Of a stretch of 64,000 nucleotides of DNA, positions 11,921-22,466 are shown piece after piece (position 1 is the first letter of the stretch; the number at the start of each line of letters is the position of its first letter). A program made the position numbers and the translations under genes. The notes under the pieces were generated by a model that worked only from the letters and a program-made list of their open reading frames with translations, was not told the origin of the DNA and searched no databases. The DNA is from Hexactinellida sp. DTS-2022. Lineage: Eukaryota > Porifera > Hexactinellida. The DNA is taken from positions 1,302,001-1,366,000 of the forward strand of contig JAPNXP010000013.1 in NCBI GenBank assembly GCA_028753945.1, given 5' to 3'.

Positions 11921-13547
11921 TATGTTGGACACATTCGCAGGAGCAGGGCATGTAAAGTATGCGTTAGGAGGAAGGCTATATCTCCAAGTCATGTTAGAGA
12001 GAAATTATATCTGTAAAGTATTTTGAAGAGTTTACTAATAATAGATACCATACAGTTCGATACTCTGACTTTAAATGGTTTGGGGCTTGGTCGGATTGAG
12101 CATCGAGCAAACATTGATGAAAATGGCAAAGTCCTAAGGTGGCTTGTAAGGAGGGAGATTGCGTAATCAAGAATCAGCCTACAAATTATGGACAGGTACT
12201 TTGAACCATTTTGCTAATGTAAACGACGAAATGGAAAAGTAATCAACTGGTTTGAGGACAACGACCCCTTTGCTGATTCTAGTGATAAAGATATCTTGGT
12301 ATCCTTATCAACCGGGCTGATAAGTACGAAATATGATGGTATAAATCCAGAGATGGCTCAGCACATCGGACATGAAATGCAGAAGACCTTAGATGGGAAG
12401 ACAGTTGCTGATACACTACAACTCAGTTTAAAATAAAGCCCTTGTGAGACCTAAAAATGGGGATTGTAGTTAACGAAAATAAATTAATCATGGACTCTTT
12501 GAAACTATTCAACAGGCTAATCATAATAAGTGAAACAGAAGTGACAACGCAAGAGAATCTAAAATTTGAACTAACAGCATTTCCAAATGACTCTTTCAAC
12601 AAACATCAAAAAATGAGAAAAACTGACAAGTCTGATTTTGGAAATTATTGAAATCCCTTGTTATTCCAGTTGAACAGGAAACCGTTGTTAAGGTTATAGA
12701 TGGGGGATTGCTATTGTTTCAGATCTACTGGAACACTGGGACAACATATCGTGAGATCGAAAACTTGCACTGAGCTACGTAAAAGGTTATCAGAATTCGG
12801 GTAAGAATGTTATTGTTGTATTTGACGGGTATGAAAGTTCTCCAAAAGATCACGAACATAGCAAACGTACCAAAATTATTTGTGGAAATATTAAGGTGAG
12901 TCCTGATAAGACCAGCATAATTAAAAAAACACGAATGCTCAACAATCTCCATAACAAGGCCGAATTAATAAATCTTTTGTCAAAATATTTCTGGAAAATG
13001 GAATTTGCTTTCATCAAGCAAGGGATGATGCTGACACACTGATAGTTCGAACCACACTTGACTTATCAGTTAATGGTCCAATCACTTTTAAAGCTGAAGA
13101 CACTGACATCGTGGTGGTGGTGGTACATCACTGCAAGGATTACCAGAATTCAATATACCTAGCTACTGGTTCTGGGACACATAAGGTACAATATATCAGA
13201 AATGAATTGACCCAACGTCAGAAGAGTGACCTCCTATTTCTTTATAGTTTTATAGGTTGTGACACCGTATCATCAATTTATGGATATGGAAAAGTAAATT
13301 AATTTAAAAAACTCACCAGCAGCAATTTCTCTGAAATACGATCAAAAGTCTTTAACTGTCTGCGGTCTAGTGAAGATTCAATAACAAATTCCGGTATAAA
13401 GTTTTGCGTTACATGTATAGTGACAGGATGGACATTCCACTATATGTACAAAGGTACCACACTTACACTAGGTGTGCTGCGAAATATATATACTACATAT
13501 CTGGATGAGAATGATTCTACGTATAGTACTGGTTAATATAAGAGCAC

Positions 13548-13708
13548 AAGGGCCGTAGGAAGCGCCCCCGAAACCCACGGCTGGGGGCCCCCCACATTTA
13601 GGGGCCCCCATAATTTCATATAACAAAATTATATTACTTATTCATTCCTATGTAGGGGCCCCCTGAAGGGGTCCGGGGGGGTCCCCAGGACACATAACTA
13701 CGGCCCTG
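13548..13708. mobile_element. short hAT MITE, duplication AAGAGCAC
   Basis: The ends AAGGGCCGTAGGAAGC and the complement of CAGGGCCGTAGTTATG pair. The 8-bp direct repeats (13540-13547, 13709-13716) are identical. The interior is mostly G and C runs. It is 161 bp long and non-coding. Confidence 0.85.
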
Positions 13709-13719
13709 AAGAGCACTCT

Positions 13720-14612
13720 ATAATTATTAATGTACTAATGAAGTTCGGTTCTGTAAAATAATAAACAAATTTAAATCGCCAAGTATAAGTAATTGGGAAT
13801 GGGATATAAATGTAAGGGTTACGAAAATATGAACCATAGTAGGAAGAAACAAGGTTTGTATGCCATTTTTGAGGCTGTTGTAGTAAGCGAAGCAGAAGCT
13901 AGTGGAGCTAGTGGAAATTTTGAGAACACATCATAGATAATTCCACGGGAACGGGTAATAAATGAATTAATTAACATGATCTACAAATCTCTAATACATT
14001 TATTTTCCCGGAAAATTAACGCTAACTGCTCAAAATTAGCACTTTGTAATTACTATTAAAGGGATGGAAGAGAATAAACTGCAATAATAATATTTGGCGA
14101 AACTAAGGATAATTGTATTATAATTGTAAACTCCATTACAGATCGCCGAACTTTGTAAAAACTGAGGCGGGGTCTCGAAACTTTTAATCGAACTTTGAGA
14201 AGTTTTGATAACAACAATGTATAATCAACGCTAAAAATAATGTATGTACAAAATTTTTCTCCAAAATAACCTATCGATGATCATTCATAGGATACAGTAA
14301 ACTAAAATGTTGAATACAGTAAGATATAAATGCCGAAAGAATCATAAAGTAATAAAGTATATATAAAATAGTCATTATGTTTTGAACGAAATTACAATTT
14401 TTTTTTAAAGGGAAATTGCTAATTTACCACTTTGTTTCTTCAAATTCCTCAAAAATTTCCATACAGTTTTTGGTAAATTTCAAAGTTAGGTGCCTCTCCA
14501 GCAGGGTGACCAGATGTCCTACTCCAAAAGACGGATACGTTTCATTTAAAAAAGACGGCGGGTTGAGAAACCCAGTATCAGAGAAGTAGAATATTTGAGA
14601 ATAAAGGGAATA
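13720..14612. other. no gene; one hAT-like end
   Basis: AT-rich sequence without a recognisable protein. CAGGGTGACCAGATGTCC at about 14502 looks like a hAT terminal sequence, but I did not find its partner end. Confidence 0.45.
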
Positions 14613-14714
14613 CAGTCGACTCCGCTTAATAGAGCCACCTCGGGACCAGGTTGTTTTGACCGGATTAAGCGGAGAAACCGATTAACCGGTGGCTCTATTA
14701 ATCGGAGTTGACTG
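14613..14714. mobile_element. short pogo-like MITE
   Basis: TA flanks both sides. The termini CAGTCGACTCCGCTTAATAG and the complement CAGTCAACTCCGATTAATAG pair over most of the 102-bp length, so the element folds into one hairpin. Confidence 0.85.
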
Positions 14715-14716
14715 TA

Positions 14717-15533
14717 CCACAAGGAGGTAGACTAGCATACTTTAGAAATTCTAAGTATGGTAGACAACAAAATGTTTTAGACTGGTAGAAAAGTGGATTA
14801 CTAGAGAGAACAGACTGTAAATGATTTAAAAAAAATAAAGAAGGCTGTTAGCCTGTGGGGGGGCACCCCGGGATTATCCCCCCGCCCATGGAAATATGCT
14901 GTTCTTATTTTCAGTTAAAATTAGGTGTTTACTTTTAGCAAATGTGTTTCAGTGCCAGAACCCACCAGAAATACTTTCACAAGCCAGGGTTTTATACAGG
15001 ATTTTAGACCAAGGGGATGAAAAAGTGGTTATAATGCTTGCGCCAAAGGGAGAAATTTTGTTAATGGGGTAGGATAACTTTGTGATATGAAGGTATCATG
15101 TTTCTAGATTACTCCATTGTATTTTGGGTAAGCTCTCCACGGTAAGCACTAATACTCTGCAAATAAAATTCTATTTGGCTCCCAGGGGCTTCGCCCCTGG
15201 ACCGCACTGGCGGGGCTAACAGCGCCCCCCCCAGACCCCTAGCTGGCGATGCAATTATTTTGTGGATCCTGGTAGTAGCAGACTTCCCCCCCTTCTAAAC
15301 AATAATCCTCTATAAAAACCCTGCCTGAAAAGGACTGTCTCATATATTATGAAAACCCTAGGCGTTTTCAACCGACTTTGAGTCGAAAGTAAGAATTCTC
15401 AGGTGGGGCACAAGGATTATCAGGGGAGCTCAGCCTCCCCTCAAGAGCACCCCCAACCCCCCCGGATTCGGCGCCTATGCTCCATTTATCAAGAAAATTA
15501 AATTACGCACAAATATATAGTTTTCATATAAAC
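14717..15533. other. MED14 intron sequence with G/C-run fragments
   Basis: No exon or transposase is recognised. C- and G-rich stretches (14855-14890, 15180-15300, 15430-15475) look like worn ends of hAT-type MITEs; the last contains the complement of GCATAGGCGCCG. By position this is downstream intron of MED14. Confidence 0.4.
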
Positions 15534-15915
15534 CTGTTTGAAGAGGCGTGACTGGACAAGGTACTGAAGAAAGAGTTTCTGCGTTGAATGAAGAAGAGGA
15601 CGAGTGTCAAAAGATCTTTGATCACGAACCAGAAAATCTAGTTGAATAAGTCTCCAAGGTATTGATGGATCGTCTGAAAAGAGAGTTAACTTGGCGTTAA
15701 ATTCGTAAGGCACATGCATAGTCAAACAACCTTTAGGAAATAATTTTAGAGAAGGAGTTAGTGTGTAAGGGAGAGTAGGGACCAAGTTAATCAATCGAAT
15801 TCGCAGATTTTGATCTAACTTGTGTAGAGTAGCTAGCTTTTCATTCTCAGAAATTGGAGACAATGAGATAAAACGTTTAGAGATGCATGTAGGCAGAAAG
15901 GAGAAGGTTCGTTTT
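15534..15915 (-). CDS. MED14: MED14 exon (second visible), Mediator scaffold subunit
   Basis: The exon encodes about 127 residues. From memory of the animal protein it aligns with the part of MED14 that follows the first helical domain: FLPTCISKRFI, LATLHKLDQNLRIRL, YEFNAKLTLFSDDPSIPWRL and then IQLDFLVRDQ and LVQSRLFKQ. MED14 is the central scaffold joining Mediator head, middle and tail and works in the nucleus in RNA polymerase II initiation. The acceptor is TTTATTTAG at 15916-15924 and the donor is CAG|GTTTAT at 15534/15533. The exon starts with one base that completes the codon split by the upstream exon's phase-2 end, giving an uninterrupted ILRKRTF join. The frame is fully open. It is divergent from vertebrates but shows strong conservation at SDDPSIPWRL. 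The next exon was not found before position 1. Confidence 0.93.
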
Positions 15916-16059
15916 CTAAATAAAATAACTTCCATAGAGATCAGTTTTTCTAGATAGTAAATTCAGGGCACTGAGGAAGGTCAGTTTTTCTAAGCTTAAA
16001 AAATTGAGCTTTAGAAAGTAGCCTGGCTGTTTCATAATTAGAAAAAATGTGCACTACTA

Positions 16060-16254
16060 CAGGGTTTTTTTTAAGGTTGAGACCTTGGTGCAACTCAGCG
16101 CGGCATTGGTCTAACTCAACACTGCATTGGCCGCGGCCGACCCTTAATCGTGGTGTAATTCTACACTGCAGGGGCCGGTGCCGACCCGAATCGTGGTGTA
16201 ACTCCAAAGAATCTTGGTGCAAATTTTACACCAAGATCGGCCGTAAAAACCCTG
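16060..16254. mobile_element. hAT MITE, family A
   Basis: CAGGGTTTTTTTTAAGG at the left and the complement of CAGGGTTTTTACGGCCGATC at the right. Flanking 8-mers CACTACTA and CATTACTA differ at one base. The interior has iterated TTGGTGTAACTC-like motifs. A second copy lacking the left end lies at 19370-19553. Confidence 0.8.
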
Positions 16255-16265
16255 CATTACTAGTA

Positions 16266-17820
16266 CTGTATTTCTCGGTCAATTATCCGATTCGGGCAAC
16301 CAATTATCCGATTCGGGCAACCAATTATCCGATTGGGTCAACCAATTATCCGATCGGAATTACTTTTGATTTTCATTGGTTTATCTATTTAGGATACTTG
16401 GTTGATTAGTATAAAACAAAGTAATACGAAATAAATATATTCCTAAATATTCAAATATTCATCATAAATTATGGCTTCCAGTTCATACGATGCAGGACAA
16501 CACTCTGCCACATTATCTACAGTTGCTATTTCACGAGGTGGGAGAGCAATTTCAAATGAATTACGGCAAAGACTTATCGATCCCATGAGTCGGGAGTAAC
16601 CTATAAACAGATGACCAGATTGTTTGGCGTTAAGAAGGATACCGCTTACAGAATTTGTAGCACCAGACAATATTCTACCAAACTTCGCGGTGGTCCAAGA
16701 GGAAAAAAGTTGGACGAGGATTCGAAAAGTCTTCTCTTAATTTCCATTGAAGCCCGTCCCGATATCACTCTTGGCGAGATGAGAAATAAACTACTTCTCG
16801 AACGAGGGATAACTGTTTCGATATCTACGATCGCTCGGTGTCTTGAAGGATGCTTAATTACAGTAAAAAAACTTGAATTACTTCCGAGTGTACGTAATTC
16901 ACCCGCAAACAAAGATTGTAGAAGAACTCATGCTCTATGGTTGCAAGAACAGCATGAAATAGGAGCAAGATTCTGTTACGTTGACGAGTGTGGATTTGGC
17001 TTATATACCGCTCGGAATCGTGGTCGATCAATTCAAGGATTGCCAGCTCGAAGGGTTGCTGACAATCAACGAACTCCCCATGTCACTCTGATATGTGCTA
17101 TCTGTCCAGGTGTTGGACTCGTCCATTCAAAGATCCTTTTCGGAGGTGCTAAACAAACACATTTTGATCAATGTATAAGTGAATTATTCCATCTCTCGTT
17201 TGGTTTGGCATTGGAACCAAGTAGCTCAGTTGACACGGCATTTATCGTACTTGACAACGCTCCTTGTCACCGTGGGATTGAAAATAGACTTGAAGCTTCT
17301 ATCCCTTCACACATCGAATTGAAACGCCTCCCTCCATACAGTTGCGAGTTGAATCCGATTGAGTTGTGCTTCCAAAGTCTAAAATCCTATATAAAACGAA
17401 CTCTCAGCGCTCAAGGACCAATTATATCAATTGAGGGCCAAACTATGGTAAGTGCAAGGAGAGCTAAACTATTGCAATTATGCCCAAATGCTTAGGCTCA
17501 AATTACTCCAGCAACTTGCCTGAATTCGTTCTACCATGTATTGACAGCAACAGATCCGAGAGCAATACGCCTTGAAAATCTCTAGCAGCTACATTATTCC
17601 AATATATATATCCAATAAATCACTTTATCCTATATTAATTAACTGTATTCATTATCACTATTATATCAAATATATCACTATAATTGTTGATTGCTCGAAT
17701 AGGATAATTGGTTGCCCGAATCGGATAATTGGTCGGATAATTGGTTGCCCGAATCGGATAATTGGTTGCCCGAATCGGATAATTGGTTGCCCGAATCGGA
17801 TAATTGACCGAGAAATACAG
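16266..17820 (+). mobile_element. IS630/Tc1-mariner-type transposon with iterated termini
   Basis: TA flanks both sides (16264-16265, 17821-17822). The terminal inverted repeats begin CTGTATTTCTCGGTC. Each end continues into tandem copies of a 21-bp unit (ATTATCCGATTCGGGCAACC plus one base), about four at the left and about six, one shortened, at the right. A single DDE transposase gene fills the middle. The total length of 1555 bp is typical of the class. Confidence 0.92.
16471..17583 (+). pseudogene. IS630/Tc1-like DDE transposase
   Basis: It starts MASSSYDAGQHSATLS and has a helix-turn-helix region (GVTYKQMTRLFGVKKDTAYRI, 16597 on). The catalytic core has RFCYVDECGFGLYT (first Asp), TAFIVLDNAPCHRG (second Asp) and PPYSCELNPIELCFQ (Glu), with 35 residues between second Asp and Glu, close to the DD34E spacing of Tc1. 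A one-base frame change near 16585 separates the first 40 residues from the rest. A TAG at 17493-17495 precedes an in-frame tail (ITPATCLNSFYHV) that ends at 17583. Apart from these two lesions the frame is open, so the copy is young but not functional. The protein would cut and paste the 16266-17820 element. Confidence 0.9.
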
Positions 17821-17822
17821 TA

Positions 17823-18400
17823 GTAAGGTCAAAATCTAAGATTCAGTGACCAACCTCGGAATGTTAAGTTTTATGCCTGATTCTGATATTTTATGGTATA
17901 TCTCGCGATTTAATCTCCCATGCCATTCTCGAAAATTTGGGCAAACTTTTTTATAGCGACAAATTCAAAGGGCCTCCGGTAATCATTTTCAAAAATTAAG
18001 GCCCCTTTCTGAACATTTCATAAATTGAGATTAGAGTGTTTTTGAACAGTATATAATAAGTACTAGATGCACTGAAAATTTCAACTCAATCGGGACTATA
18101 CTTTTAAATTGTAATATACTTTTGAAGATTACTACGTCATTTGTCACCATGGGAGGTCCATTCTTTAACTATTTTTTAAGGGATTTGAAGCATATCTTAT
18201 CCTATATACATGCAATAACCTCTTAACTGGCTATGTAGTATGTATCAATGCAAACCTCGGTAATAGACCTAAATTTATACCAAATTTTCGAGACCGGCAT
18301 GGGAGCTTAAATCGCGAGATATACCATAAAGTATCAGAATCAGGCATAAAACTTAACTTGCCGAGGTTAATCACTGAATCTTAGATTTTGACCCTACTAT
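17823..18400. mobile_element. MITE with inverted termini of about 110 bp
   Basis: GGTCAAAATCTAAGATTCAG at the left is matched by its complement at the right. The pairing continues through TTTATGCCTGATTCTGATA and ATATCTCGCGATTTAA. It abuts the right TA of the IS630-type element. No coding sequence. Class unknown. Confidence 0.75.
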
Positions 18401-19082
18401 AGAGTATGTATTCTCTTTCAAAATATATAAATTATAAATGAGGTAACAAGTAGAAAGGGTGTTAAATTTGCTCCATAATTTGAAATTCTACTTTATAACA
18501 ATATTGAAAGACCATTTCATATCTATAAAGAGAAAATTTAAAACCTTGTAAGTAGAATCACGTGGGAACAAGTATTTCCAGTATTCATGCATATTATTGT
18601 GTTAAATAGATAGTCACCAAGGATATTTCACTTTCACTTTCGTGCAATTTCAGTGAGCTCTTAATGTTTCCTGTTTACATCAGAGTAGTATACAAACCGC
18701 AAAATGTCCCAGAAAATGTGGAAGTGCAGGTATTTGGCCACAAAATTTCGAGACGAAAATTGCACTGAAATGTATTAATATTTACCCAAAGTTGTTAAAG
18801 GTGCCACAGGATAGCAGAAGCGCTATAGGTAAATGATGTTTAATGTAGGGAAACTTCGATGGTAAGTTTGCATTTATTGGTACGGTAATACATTTATGGA
18901 GACGAAAACGAATAGTTTTCATCTTTCAGCCGATAGACTAAGTCAATTCAATTTTAATTTGATTACATCTAGAAAACTATATTTGGACCCCATAAATGTT
19001 TTAAAATTTTTTGTAAACATATCATCAGAGTTAAAATTATTCACCAATAATCATCACTTCTTTGACACGTTCATCAATTAAT
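18401..19082. other. no recognisable feature
   Basis: AT-rich intronic sequence with short frames only. No transposase motif or inverted termini were noticed. Confidence 0.4.
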
Positions 19083-19325
19083 CTAGAGCGCTTCGCGGTT
19101 GTTGTTTGATGTAATTTTTCCAACTTTAATTACTGCGTAAATTGGCATAAAAAAGTTAACTCTACAATGTGAAAAGTTAAAAATAATAATTGCGTTATCA
19201 TTCGATAATGAGTAAGCACATTTATAATCGGGTGTGACTAACATGTCCGCGTCATTAATGTACAAGTTCCATTAAATTTTAGGATTTATCTCGTAGAGGG
19301 TGCGAATTAAGTGCGATTCAAAAGT
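19083..19325 (-). mobile_element. Helitron-like fragment
   Basis: It contains GCGCTTCGCGGTTG and the family interior GATAATGAGTAAGCAC, GTCCGCGTCATTAATGTAC and AATTAAGTGCGATT in reverse orientation. Both ends are worn. Confidence 0.6.
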
Positions 19326-19369
19326 TTGTTTGTCGGTATTGTATTTAAGAGATGGGGGAAAATAAACAT

Positions 19370-19553
19370 CATTTATATTTGAGACCTTGTTGTAACTCAG
19401 CGCGGCCTTGGTGTAACTCAACACTGCAGCGGCCGCAGCAGAACCATAATCGTGGTGCAACTTAACACTGCACAGGCCCAGGCCGACCCGAATCGTGGTG
19501 TAACTGCAAATAATATTGGTGCAAAATTACACCAAGATCGGCCTTAAAAAACC
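19370..19553. mobile_element. hAT MITE family A, left-truncated
   Basis: GAGACCTTGTTGTAACTCAG through CCAAGATCGGCCTTAAAAAA and CCCTG parallels 16077-16254. The left CAGGG end is missing. Confidence 0.7.
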
Positions 19554-19559
19554 CTGCTC

Positions 19560-20370
19560 TAGAGGCTAGCCTCCTACGGGTATTATAGATAAACAAGTAT
19601 GCTGAATTCGAATTTCGCATTTACAAATTTCTAAAATGGAAATTAGCTGTTGTTGTTTACCAAAATAGGTCAACAAATCTAACAAAATTCAAAAGGAATC
19701 TAGAGGCAACAGATGTCCAGCTGGGGTAACGATTTTTGATTAAATTTTTGGGACAAATTTTTACACCTGTTTAATGTTACAACTTACAACAGGAACATAT
19801 TTGGTGCCCAATATTCAATTAACATACATTCGATAGAGAATTAAATTATACACCTTTACAGTGCACTAATTTTCATATTGGGTATCGTTTGTGCCATAAT
19901 TTTGTTGCTAATATCCATTTTTAATAACACTTCAATTCAATTCAGTGTTAAATCTAATTCTATTGTATGAACTTGTGATAGTTATAAGAGTTTGATACAG
20001 AAATTTTTCCTGGGGGGGGGAACTTTCCTAGAAACAGATTGTTCCCTAGGATAAAGCTAAAGGAGCAGCATATACGTGTACATGTATAGGCCAAAATAAG
20101 ACAATTCCTCGGATGGGGGCATCTTTCCTGGGGGGGGGACTTTTGTTGGGGAGAGGGGAAATCACAGCCCCCCCCCCTCTGTATCACACCCTGGTTATTG
20201 ATTCAATAAATATATTGATTCCACTTGTGAGATCGGGTAGGCTTCTATTTTCTAATTGAAAACTAAGATTTTACATTCCATAACAACGACAGATTAACTG
20301 AGTATATTTCCTTCTGCAAGAGTACTTTTGCACTGTAATTTTACTGACGTAATTAATTCAAATTAAATTA
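19560..20370. other. no gene; G-run MITE remnant
   Basis: Mostly AT-rich. At 20010-20195 there are G/C runs ending in the complement of CAGGGTGTGATACAGAGG, a hAT-like terminus with no clear partner. The stretch TTAAATTTTTGGGACAAATT with its neighbourhood (19740-19920) resembles 30850-31020, another dispersed repeat. Confidence 0.45.
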
Positions 20371-20371
20371 A

Positions 20372-20820
20372 CATATACTAGCGCGCTTCGCTTGCTAGGT
20401 CGCTTCGCGGCAGAGCACAACCACACACCAACTGCGAAGCGTAGGGGTGTGGTTTATATACTTCTAACATTGATTATAATTAAAACACAAAACTTTATAT
20501 ATATACATAAGTATATATAATATATATCTGTTTGTATGTTCCGAGTTGATTGAAGAAAGTGGACGGTTTCCAAATGTTACTTTTGGCATATAGGGGTAAC
20601 TTCTGGCACCCGCCAACAAGTTGAGGTTTCCACTCAAAATTTATCACACCTCGACAAGTTATGACGTCATTGTCATTGGAACTCTGAAAATTCACTTAAT
20701 GGCACATTATTCGCGCCCTCAAAGAGATAAAAATATGAAAATTTAATGGAACATGGACATTAATGATGCGGACACGTTGGTTACACCAGATTGTCATTAT
20801 GCTTACTCATTTTTTAGAAA
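20372..20820. mobile_element. Head-to-head pair of Helitron-like ends
   Basis: 20372-20475 is a 3' end in reverse orientation (CTAGCGCGCTTCGCTTGC and the GCGAAGCG hairpin region). It is joined directly to a 5' part in forward orientation (AATTAAAACACAAAAC, then TGTATGTTCCGAGTTGATTG), which runs to about 20820. The two partial copies meet near 20476. Confidence 0.65.
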
Positions 20821-20939
20821 ACAAGAACCAATGGTAATAAATGTTGAAAATAGAACCATAACTTCCCCTAAAGTAAAGCAAGTACTACTAGAAATATATT
20901 ACAATGTTCTAATTAAACACCAACGTCTAAAGAGTCAAT

Positions 20940-21096
20940 AAAAGTAAATTCTTATAAGTTAAGTTAACTTAGTAGGTTACTTAAGTATGTATTAAGTGCA
21001 CACTTAAATCTTAGTGAATACCAATCTTAGTGAATACGACTTAAGTACATACTTAGTACTTAAGTACTAAGTACGTACTTAACTTCTTAGTGAATA
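20940..21096. mobile_element. Harbinger-type end or MITE
   Basis: CTTAGTGAATACG is repeated three times with ACTTAAGTACTAAGTACG palindromes, ending TTCTTAGTGAATACGG. This matches the end of the 158-4070 Harbinger element. Confidence 0.55.
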
Positions 21097-21454
21097 CGGA
21101 CCCTGATTCGGTTAGGACCTGCTCTTGCGCATAACCGTGCAACCAGTTATCCAGCATCGAAGAGGAGATATAACGATGGCGAGTCAATATATTTTCAGAA
21201 CAATATGCTAAATGCTAGTCTTGCAAATGGCGAAAAAGGAAAGGGTGAATGGCTTTGCTACTCACCCCTTGAGGGGAAAGTATACTGCTTCCAATGCACT
21301 TTGATGTGAGCTGGTTTAACGAGTCCAACAATCCCTTTGTACAGGAATTCAATGGCTGGCGAGAGTTCGACGGCAGAAAATCTCACGAAAACTCTCTTTA
21401 TCATCGTCAGTGTACTCTCAATCTGATTACACAAGGACTCAGGGTTGGGTTCAA

Positions 21455-22265
21455 CTTGTAGAGATGCACCGGATCCACTTTTTTGGTTCCGGCCGGATCC
21501 GGATCTCGCCGGATCCTGGATCTACAGATCCGGCAGGAACCGGATTTTACCGGATCCGGGTCCGCTTTTGCATATCCCATCAGTCTAATACGGACCTGTT
21601 AGAAGATATGAACACGATGTAGGGAATACAAGACTCTAACATATCTTACGATAAGATTAAAGTATCATAGTTGTCACGTACTCACTTTATCAAAATACTA
21701 ACTGAGTCCAGCTGACAGTTTTTAAGTACGTACCAACCGAAATATAATAGATATATTTTACTAGAGAATAAAAATCGGTAGGTCTTATCCGAGGAACTTC
21801 TTATCCGATTAGGTATTAACCGAATTATTTATAATGCATTTGATAGGGGGGGAAATCAATATTAGAGAATAGTGCTTATTATCCGAGAGTACGTCTTAAG
21901 CCGAGTAGCAACTAAGCGAGTTCCACTGTAAGTAATTGTCTATTCAAAATAATATTTTTTTAAAGCAATCCAGATCAAACTTGAGTTCGAAGTTTCTTAT
22001 CCATATTTTCCTCAATCTGACACTCAAAGAAATTTAAATAGTTTATGTCTCCTATTACTTCATAAAATTAAAATAAATTTGAATTGGCGTAGAGTATGTC
22101 ACTATTGAATAGTTTTTGTAAGTAATTAGAGGTTATTTATTGATTAATAGAATCAATTAAATAGTTGATACGCATACAGATTCGGATTCGGTGGATCCGG
22201 TAACCTCATCTCAGATCCCGGATCCACCACAAATGGGGAAATCCGGAGGATCCGGTGTACCTCTA
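21455..22265. mobile_element. MITE in the left end of the BED-hAT
   Basis: The termini AGAGATGCACCGGATCCAC and the complement of AGAGGTACACCGGATCC pair. GGTTCAA is present on both sides (imperfect 8-mer GGTTCAAC/GGTTCAAG). Many GGATCCGG repeats lie within 120 bp of each end. It carries a partial pogo-like end near 21930 (GCGAGTTCCACTG followed by TA). Confidence 0.6.
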
Positions 22266-22466
22266 GGTTCAAGTACTAGTACAAGTACAGGTGAAAAACA
22301 AAGTACTTAAGTATAAGTACAAGTACAAGTATGTACTTTCGGAAAGTACTCAAGTACAATTATATTACTTTTTAAATTAACTGCGAACTGATGGATGATA
22401 TTTAGTTTTATACGTTTAAAGTTTAAACACAACAAATAAAACTGGATAATTATGAATAATCCTTAT

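Larger units (their letters stand above)
8729..13510 (+). pseudogene. Decayed large transposon-associated protein of cnidarian/mollusc type
   Basis: A chain of plus-strand segments follows, from memory, a large uncharacterised protein that is multicopy in cnidarian and bivalve genomes. The segments are: KNYRGIATLEIKDTL near 8745 after an acceptor-like TTATTACAG; acidic helices at 9301-9950; FVGDNMDFSLTSIYD and FHAMGSIIVTTPATSY near 10170-10270; FDLPPWFKAM near 10640; DFIRAEITHDWELHMQ near 11098; GHVKYALGGRLYLQVML near 11950; and LLFLYSFIGCDTVSSIYGYG near 13230. The last resembles the conserved GCDT-S-G-GK motif of a PIN-like domain in that family. Stops and frameshifts are numerous, and a hAT MITE interrupts the gene at 11166-11920. 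I do not know its biochemical function. The family assignment needs a profile search. Confidence 0.55.

Noticed and set aside
21455-22265. Calling the GGATCCGG-rich block a restriction-site cloning artefact
   Set aside because: It has paired termini and flanking GGTTCAA repeats, as expected for a MITE.
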